A stretch of 64,000 nt of DNA from QHWT01 sp963755695. Its GTDB lineage: Bacteria; Acidobacteriota; Vicinamibacteria; Vicinamibacterales; 2-12-FULL-66-21. The position numbers and the translations under genes are program-made. Of this stretch, positions 55,957 through 64,000 are shown piece by piece (position 1 is the first letter of the stretch; every line of letters begins with the position of its first letter). The stretch lies in assembly GCA_963755695.1 (NCBI GenBank), contig CAVWLB010000001.1:434001-498000 (forward strand). The letters are read 5' to 3'. The notes beneath the pieces were generated by a model. It was not told the origin of the DNA. It did no database searches and saw only the letters and a list, made by a program, of their open reading frames with translations.

Positions 55957-58900
55957 ATGACGATCAGTCGCCCGACCCCTGGACCCGCATTTCGACTGTT
56001 CGCTGCATTGAGCGCCGCTCTAGTGCTCGCGGTCGGCGGCGCGATACGCCTGACGCTGGAAGCCCAGACCAGCAACCCAATCGTCACCGAAAACGCTCTG
56101 CCCGGCAGCCCGCAGAACGAGTGGGATATTCAAGGCAGTGGCGAGTCGACCCTCCAGGGCTTCGCCACCGACATCAGCGTCAACAAAGGAAGCGTCGTTT
56201 CGTTCAAGATCAAGACGAGCGCGCCCGGCTTCGTCATCGACATCTACCGGCTCGGGTACTACCAGGGTTTCGGGGCGCGCAAGGTCGCGACCGTTACGCC
56301 CACCGCCACGCAGATTGCTGCCGCACAGAATCAGCCTGCGTGTCTGACCGACGCGCAGTCGGGGCTGGTCGATTGCGGCAACTGGGCGGTCGCCGGAACC
56401 TGGAACACGACGGGGGTGACTTCGGGCATCTTCATCGCGAAGCTCTCACGCTCGGACAACCTGAATCTCTCCAGTCACATCTATTTCATCGTCCGCGACG
56501 ACTCCCGCAACGCAGACCTGCTGTTCCAGACGTCAGACGCGACGTGGCAGGCCTACAACCTGTATGGCGGCAACAGTCTCTATTGCGGTGCGCCGCTCGA
56601 CAGCAGCGCGGGTCGCTACGATTGTCCGGCCCGCGCCGGCAAAGTCAGCTACAACCGTCCGTTCGATACGCGAGACCTCAATCCCCAGAGCTTCCTGTTC
56701 AACGCCGAGTACCCGATGGTGCGCTGGCTCGAAGCCAACGGCTACGACGTCAAGTACTGGACCGGCGTGGATACCGATCGCATGGGCGCCGATCCCACGG
56801 TTGGCCTGACGAGCTCGCATCGGCCGAAGGCATTCTTGTCCGTCGGGCACGACGAGTACTGGTCCGCCTCGCAGCGGACACACGTCGAAGGCGCGCGCAA
56901 CGCGGGTGTCAGCCTGGCTTTTTTCAGCGGCAACGAGATGTTCTGGAAGACGCGCTTCGAACCGTCAATCGATGGATCGAGTACGCAGCTTCCGCACGCT
57001 CGTCAGCTACAAAGAGACGTTCGGGAGAGGAGACCGCGTCGATCCCGACACGTCGCAGCCCTGGACCGGCACGTGGCGCGACCCGCGTTTCCCACAGGCC
57101 GGCGGCAACAATCCGGAAAACGCGCTGATCGGCCAGCTCTGGATGGTCAACTGCTGCGCCGATCGAATCCACGTGCCCGCCTCGATGGCCGGCCTGCGGT
57201 TCTGGCGCAACACGGCGGTGGCAGACCTGGCGCCAGGAGATACCAACGGCTACCGCACGTCGGCAGAGAGCCTCGGCTACGAGTGGGACGAGGTGATCGA
57301 CAACGGAATGCTGCCCTCGGGCCTGGTGCGCATGTCGATGACGACGCTCCCGGTGCCGGAGCGAGTCGTCGATTTCGGGATCAACATCGCCGCAGGCACC
57401 GCCACGCACAGCTTGACGCTCTATCGTCATCCGGGCGGCGCACTCGTCTTCGGTGCCGGCACGGTGCAGTGGGCCTGGGGCCTCGACGAGGTTCACGATC
57501 GCTCGCAGGTGCCGACCGATCAGGCGATGCAGCAGGCCACCGTGAACTTGTTTGCGGACATGGGCGTGCAGCCGGCGACGCTGCAGACCGGCGCGGATCC
57601 CTTGCGCCCTCTGGTCGCCGGTGCGATGTCGGGGGATGTGTTGGCCCCGACTTCGACGGTGGTCTCGCCGGCCGGAGGTTCGTCGGTCGAAAGCGGGGCG
57701 CGGATCACCATCAGCGGCACGGCGATCGAAAACGGCGGCGGCAGGCTGGCCGGCGTGGAGGTATCGGTTGACGACGGCGCGACGTGGCACACCGCGGGGC
57801 TTCTCTCTTCGGGGGTGTGGAACTACGAGTGGACACCCGGTTCGCCGGGCTCCGTAACGATCCGCTCGCGTGCGTTCGACGACAGCGGCAACATCGAAAG
57901 TGCGGCCGGCGGGGTGACGGTTTCGATCGTTCCCGGTGCCTGCCCGTGCACGAGTCTGTGGCAGCCGAACGTCTTGCCGACGGTGCCAGCGGCGGCCGAT
58001 ACGAATCCTGTGGAACTCGGGACGAAGTTCTACAGCGACATCAATGGGTTCGTCACCGGCGTCCGGTTCTACAAGAGCACGTCGAACAACGGCACCCACA
58101 TCGGCAATCTCTGGACGCTCAACGGCACACTGCTCTCGTCCGTGACCTTCGCGAACGAGACACCATCCGGCTGGCAGCAGGCGATATTCCCGTCGCCGGT
58201 TCCGATTACCGCCAACACGACCTACGTCATCTCGTACCACACGAACGTCGGGTCGTACTCCGCCGACGGCGGCTATTTCGGCGCCGCGCCGATCGATTCG
58301 CCTCCGCTTCACGCGCCGACCAGTCCGGTCGCCGGCGGCAACGGCGTCTTCGCCTATGGCGAATCGCAGTTCCCGACCGGCACGTTCAACGGGACGAATT
58401 ACTGGGTCGACGTGGTTTTTGCGGCGTCGGTGGTGGATAACACGCCGCCGGTGATCTCACGCATCAAGTCGACGATCCTGGACAGTTCCAGAATCACGAT
58501 CACGTGGACGACGAACGAGGCGGCGACGTCGAAGCTCGAGTACCTCGACCGATCCCGACATCCTCAGTGCTACCACGACGCTCCCGCCGGGGACCCAGAC
58601 CGTGAACCTCGGCACGTTCGTCACCCAGCACAGCATCGCGCTATCGGGCCTGACGCCCAACACCACGTATTACTATCGCGTCGTCTCGGTCGATCGCTCC
58701 GGCAATGCCACGGATGTTGCCGCTCCGAGCGTATCGCTGCCCGGTCCGACGCTGCGCGACACGGTCTCTCCCGACTTCAACGCCGGCGTTCAGGGCAATA
58801 CCTACGTATCCGAGACGGTCGATGGTGAAGTGACCCTCGCGCCGACGGCAGGCACCGAATTCTCCGGATCCACGCTGTCGCCCGGATGGACCGACATTCC

Positions 58901-61900
58901 GTATGCTGCCGGCGGTGCGGCATTTCTGGACAACGGCGCCGCGCTCGTCGACGGATCGCGCCTTGGAACCTGCGCGGATGTAAATGGCACCTGCCAGGAG
59001 CAGTGGACGTTGACGCCCGGCCACCGGCTGGAGTTCGTGGCGACGTTCACCGGTGATGCATTCCAGCATTCCGGCTTTGCGCAGGACTTCTCGAGCCAGA
59101 CCCAACCCTGGGCCATCTTCAGCACCCTGAGCGGCGGCGCGCTTACCGCGCGCACCAATACCGGAACGGCCTCGCTCGACACGGTTCTTGGCACGGGGTT
59201 CTTCGGCTTCCCGCACCGGTACTCGATCGACTGGACTGACAACAGCGTGGTCTACTCGATCGACGGCACCGTCGTCGCCACCCACAACCTGGCGGTTGCG
59301 GGCCCGATGCGTCCCATCGCGGCGAGCGATTTCAGCGTCTTCGGCGGCAATGTCGTCATCGATTGGATCCGTCTTGGGCCGTACGCGCCGGCCGGCACCT
59401 TCACGTCGCGGGTGTTCGACGCGAATTCGATCGTCAACTGGAACACCGTTCAATGGACGGCGCACGCCCCGACCGGCACCGGCGTTGGGATTAGCGTGCG
59501 CACCGGCGCGACACCGAATGCCGACGATGGGACGTGGTCGCAGTGGCAGACAATCGCGGCGCCAGGTGCGATGACCTTGAGCTCGCAGTATGTCCAGTAC
59601 CGCGCGGTTCTCTCGACCAGCGACCCGAACGTCACGCCTGATCTCCAGGACCTGATCATCAGCACGGGGCACGCGCCGGCCGCCGCTCCCGACAGCATCA
59701 TCGTTCCGGTCAACGGCCTGGCGACGCTGCCGGCATCCGGCACGGGCAGCCTGGTTGCCAATGACGCCGATCCTGATCACGATGCGCTCGAAGTCGTGGC
59801 GGTAGGTCCCGCGTCGCACGGTGTGGCCGAAGTGAATTTCGACGGCACGGTGAAGTACACACCGGCGGTCGACTATAGCGGCCCGGACTCCTTCCTCTAC
59901 ACCGTGAGCGACGGCCTGTTGACCGCGTCCGCGCTGGTGACCGTGACCGTGCGCAGCGGCAATGTCGCGCCGGTCGCGAACAACGATTTCTACAACGTGA
60001 ACGAGGGAACCACGCTGACCGTCGCGGCCGCGAACGGCATCCTCGCGAACGACGCGGATGCCGATAACGATCCTCTGACCGCAAGTCTCGTGACCGGGCC
60101 GGCTCACGGGGCGCTCACGCTCAATTCCCTGGGATCGTTCACCTACACACCGAGTGGCAACTACGCCGGACCCGACGCGTTCACCTATCAGGCGTCCGAC
60201 GGGCGCCTGAAGAGCGAGCCGGCGACGGTCCAGATCGATGTGCGGCAGGTCAACGATCCGCCGATCACCGAAGCCGACGCATACTCGGCCGTGATCAACC
60301 AGCCGCTGCACATTGCCGCAGCCGGCGTGCTGGCCAACGACCACGACATCGATGATCTCTCGCCGCTCAGTGCACGGCTCGCAGCCGGCGCGGCAAACGG
60401 CACGGTGACGTTGAACACCGATGGCTCGTTCGACTACACGCCCAACGCGCAGTACGTCGGCCTCGATCGATTCACGTACGCCGCGGTCGATCATCTGGGC
60501 GCCGCAGGCAATACCGCCACGGTGACGATCACCGTTGCCATGAAGGCGGTATCGCGGGGTGTCAATGCCGGTGAGACCGTGAGCACGGGAACCACCGTCA
60601 CCCCCACGGATCCGATTGCGACCTCGGTGACCTCTCCGGTCCCCGCAACGATCCGGATCGCCCAGGGGGTGATCGCGGGATCGCAGCCGCCGGCCGGTTA
60701 CACGTTCCTGAATCAGCAGATCAACATTTCGGTATTGAACCCCGACGGATCGGAAGTGGCAGCCTCGGCTGCGTCGCCGATCCGGGTGGCGTTCACGGTC
60801 GACCGATCGCTGCTGCTGCCTGGCGAGGACCAGACCTCGTTCCAGGTTTTCCGGAACGGCGCACGGATTGTCGACTGTCTGGGGCAGTCGTCGATTCCTT
60901 CAGCCAGCCAGGATCCGTGCGTGACCGCGCGAGAAGCCGGCGCCGCGCCCGACAACGACGTAACGCTGACCATCCTGACATCTCACGCCAGTCAATGGAA
61001 TCTCGGCGCCTCGTCGGCGGTGGTTGGTACCGCGCCGGTGGCGCAGAACGACGGTGTCTATCCGGGCGGCCCGGCGCCACTGACGATTTCCGCCCCTGGC
61101 GTGCTTGGCAACGACTACGGCCGCAACAGTTTGACCGCCGTGCTGTCCGCCGGGTCCGCGGTGAACGGTACCGTCACCCTCGCCGGAAGCGGTGCCTTCA
61201 CCTTCACTCCGGCCGCCGGCGTCTGCGGTCCGGCATCGTTCAGGTATCGAGCATCGGATGGGACGAACAGCGGCAACGAGGCGACCGTGTCGATCGTGAT
61301 CGGCTGTGGACTCTCGGCCGGAGCTGATGCCGTCTCGGTCCTCGAGGACAGCGGTGCCAACGCGCTCGCGGTGCTCGCCAACGATACCGGTGATCCGGGT
61401 CAGACTCTGGTCGTAACGAGCGTCACCGTACCCGCTCATGGTGTGGCCGCGGTTGCGACCGGCGGCAGTGGCGTGACCTACACGCCGTCGGCCAACTACT
61501 TCGGCGCCGACAGCTTCACTTACTCGATCGCCGACGGGCATGGCGCGACGGCGGTCGGGACGGTGTCGATCACGGTGACCGCCGTCAATGATGCGCCGAG
61601 CTTCATCAAGGGCGCGAACCAGGCGGTCAAAGAGGATGCGGCCGCTCAAAGCATCGCTGGCTGGGCCACGAGCGCGAGCGCCGGTCCCGCCAACGAGCTA
61701 CAGGCGCTCAATTACCTCGTGTCGAACAACAATCCCGCCCTGTTTGCCGCGCAACCTGCGGTTGCTCCGAACGGCACGCTCACTTATACGCCTGTGCCCA
61801 ACGCGAATGGCTCGGCGACCGTCAGCGTGCGGATCCACGATGATGGCGGAACGGCAAACGGCGGCGTCGACACGAGCGCTGCGCAGACGTTCACCATTAC

Positions 61901-63578
61901 CGTGAGTCCGGTCAACGACGTGCCGTCGTTCACGAAAGGGGCGAATCAGACAATAAGAGAGGATGCAGGCGCCCAGTCTGTTGCCAACTGGGCGACCGCG
62001 ATCAGTGACGGTCCTGCGAACGAGTCGAGCCAGACGGTGGCGTTTGTGGTGAGCGTTGACAAACCCGCATTGTTCTCGGTGCCTCCAGCGATTGCCGCCA
62101 ACGGGACGCTGACCTACAAGCCGGCCGCCAACGCGAACGGTCTCGCGACGGTTACGGTACGGCTCCGTGACAATGGCGGGATTGCGAACGGTGGGGTCGA
62201 CACGAGCGCTGCGCAGACGTTCACCATCAACATTCTCTCGGTGAACGACGTTCCGAGCTTCGCGAAGGGCCCCGATCAACGGGTGCTCGAGGGCGCGGCG
62301 CCGCAGACGGTGTCGAACTGGGCGACGTCAATCAGCGCGGGTCCGGCGGGCGAGACCACCCAGGCGCTGAATTTCATCGTCACCAATGACAACAACGCGT
62401 TGTTCTCGGCCCAGCCATCGTTGGCGGCCGGCGGGACGCTCACCTATACCATCGCGTCGAGCTTGAGCGGAATCAACTCGACGGCGCGGGTGACCGTCCG
62501 GCTCCAGGATAGTGGCGGCACCCTGAACGGCGGAATCGACACGAGCGCTCCACAGACGTTCGCGATCAGCGTCGCCATGACGAGCGCGGCGGTGACGATC
62601 ACCGGACCTGCGCCCAACGCGACCGTTGGCGGCAGGGTGAGGATCTACGCTGCGGCGCCTGCCGTCGCGAACGTGGCACGCGTCGATTTCCTGGTCAACA
62701 ACGTCGTGGTTGGCTCCGACACGAATGCGGCCGACGGCTATTCGGTGGCGTGGAATTCGCGCACCGTTGCGGACACGGCACCGACGTCGACGACCGCAGG
62801 TGCGCAGGCGGTGATCAAGGCCGTCGCCTACGACGGCGCCGGCGTGGCGAAGCCGTCGGCGGAGGTCCGGGTGAATGTCCGGAACAACGGGCTGGTGGCC
62901 TCTTACGACTTCAATGAGGCGAGCGGAACGACCGTCAACGACGCCGCGTTCGGTGTCGGCATCGATGTGGCCAACAACGGTACGTTCCCCGCCGGCACCG
63001 GCATCGTTCGCACGACGGATCGTTCGGCGGTGGCTGGTGGCGCCCTTCGACTGACCGGGCTTGCGGGCAGCTTCATCAGGGTCCCTGATCCCGGCACCAA
63101 GTCGTCGCTCGACCTCTCGTCGGCGATGACGCTCGAAGCGTGGGTCCGGCCGGACTCGGTCAACGGCTGGAGGAACGTGATCCTGAAGGACAGCGGTGCC
63201 GCCGGTACGGGCATCGGCTACGCGCTCTATGCGAACAGCGCGACGGATGGCGGAGCGGGCACCTACGTCCGCACGACCGGCAGTGGCGCCGACCGTCATG
63301 CGACGGCCGCCGTGCGGCTGCCGACAAGCGCGTGGCATCACCTGGCGGCGGTGTTCTCAGGCGGGACACTGACGATTTACATCGATGGCGTTCAGGCAGC
63401 GCGCCTGACAGGCTTATTGGGCACACTCGTTCAATCGAACGGCACACTGTCAATCGGGGGAGACGCGCGGTGGGGCGAGCTCTTCATCGGTCTCATCGAC
63501 GACGTGAAGATCTTCGGCCGTGGGCTGTCAGCCGCGGAAATCGCGGCGGACGCCGCGAGTCCGGCGCTCACCCGGTAG
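55957..63578 (+). CDS. Giant multidomain exported protein (two frameshifts)
   Basis: About 2,539 residues after removing one extra base near 56989 and one near 58547. A signal peptide (ALSAALVLAVGGAIRL) is followed by a domain like the N,N-dimethylformamidase large subunit (YRLGYYQGFGARK, SHIYFIVRDDSR, TWQAYNLYGGNSLY, FLSVGHDEYWS). An Ig-like module, a DUF4082-like domain (LGTKFYSDINGFVTGVRFYK) and a fibronectin-III-like stretch come next. Then several cadherin/Tandem-95-type Ig repeats (LANDADADNDPL, GPDAFTYQASDG), three near-identical ~105-residue repeats (FTKGANQ...) and a C-terminal LamG-like lectin domain (SLDLSSAMTLEAWVRPD). It is a surface or secreted adhesin/enzyme. GAGGA precedes the ATG. 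Confidence 0.82.
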
Positions 63579-63766
63579 GGCAGACATTCGACGGAATGGT
63601 GTCGTTATGTGCGTTCAGTCGAGTTGGCAGGATCTTGGCGATAGAGCCGGCACGTTCGCTGGCGCCGCCACGAACGCGACGCAAGCTCCGGCGGTTGAAG
63701 AACGTGGCCATCACGTTCATTCGAGACGACTTGGGTCGGTGGGTAAGTAAGTCGGCGGGCAGGAGG

Positions 63767-63799
63767 GCTACGCGCCGGGAGGCAGGCCCGGCGCGTAGC
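63767..63799. repeat. Perfect 13-bp hairpin
   Basis: GCTACGCGCCGGG and its exact complement flank a 7-nt loop, 190 bp after the giant gene's stop. No T-run follows on either strand. It may be a terminator or a recombination or repeat element. Confidence 0.6.
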
Positions 63800-63811
63800 A
63801 TGTAACCTGGG

Positions 63812-64000
63812 TCATGCATAAAAGTCTGCCTGATTGAGAACTTCGGCCAAAGGCTCATCCGCTAGGCAGACAAGTTCCGCGCGCAGTTCGTCCTCCCCGT
63901 GGCATCCAGCGGAAGTTGTAGAGATCACGCCAATCGAATCGGAGAGTCCCCTTGCTGCCGAAGTCTTCCTGAATGAGGACTTAGGTCTGACGACCGACCC
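63812..64000 (-). CDS. Possible C-terminal end of an unidentified gene
   Basis: The minus frame is open from the window edge to a TGA at 63814-63812 (63 codons), ending HGEDELRAELVCLADEPLAEV plus a short tail. Third-position GC is lower than in neighbouring genes, which argues for caution. No family is recognised. Confidence 0.25.
   Translation of the reverse strand, partial: GSVVRPKSSFRKTSAARGLSDSIGVISTTSAGCHGEDELRAELVCLADEPLAEVLNQADFYA

Noticed and set aside
58641..60494. 617-codon minus-strand open frame
   Set aside because: It lies opposite the giant exported protein, whose plus-strand domains are clear; its composition is Arg/Gly/Val-rich shadow sequence.
63568..63858. 96-codon minus-strand frame after the giant gene
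   Set aside because: It crosses the perfect hairpin and the end of the giant gene, with no ribosome site or recognisable domain.

Overview
The window is GC-rich, densely coded DNA that looks like a chromosome of an Acidobacteriota member, most likely class Vicinamibacteria. This is inferred from gene content, since no rRNA is present. The pointers are three large MacB/FtsX-type permeases with no ATPase gene nearby (the acidobacterial orphan-permease style), a PadR regulator beside one of them, a VWFA protein of the acidobacterial type, a winged-helix/beta-propeller regulator, a tricorn protease, and a large fraction of Tat- or Sec-exported proteins. I see no tRNA, rRNA, phage or integrase, and no CRISPR array.

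Layout. 0-3.6 kb: a partial Ser/Thr kinase, a DinB protein, an overlapping oxidoreductase/OGFr-domain pair, and a kinase with a C-terminal BRCT domain. 3.7-9.8 kb: a cupredoxin lipoprotein, a REP-like hairpin, a frameshifted tricorn protease, and a badly frameshifted MtaD-like deaminase joined to a CYTH domain. 9.9-14.8 kb: a co-directional run of sugar-isomerase-like protein, GH29 fucosidase, threonine-dehydratase-like enzyme and AsmA-like protein. 15-22.9 kb: a hydroxyacid dehydrogenase, a 90-bp tandem repeat, a metallo-beta-lactamase-fold enzyme, a glycerol facilitator, an aspartyl protease, the winged-helix regulator, and an ArsR-SRPBCC pair. 23-26.3 kb: palindromic repeats and a broken molybdenum hydroxylase. 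26.4-32.1 kb: DctA and Lhr. 32-39 kb: membrane, TPR, trypsin-like and metallothionein genes, ArgG, and a VWFA protein. 40-55.4 kb: three orphan permeases interspersed with a formaldehyde/alcohol dehydrogenase pair, ArfB, an AAA+-receiver fusion, a PadR unit and an EamA transporter. 56-63.6 kb: one giant multidomain exported protein.

Two patterns run across the whole window. First, many genes that are otherwise intact carry single-base frameshifts, often at short homopolymers. They are dense at 7.8-9.75 kb and 23.5-26.2 kb, which suggests uncorrected assembly errors more than true decay. Gene coordinates below span the whole reconstructed gene where this occurs. Second, arrays of degenerate heptanucleotide repeats lie at gene 3' junctions and once inside lhr. 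These are the most unusual DNA-level feature here. Several promoter/operator candidates (ArsR, PadR, metallothionein) can also be read directly.
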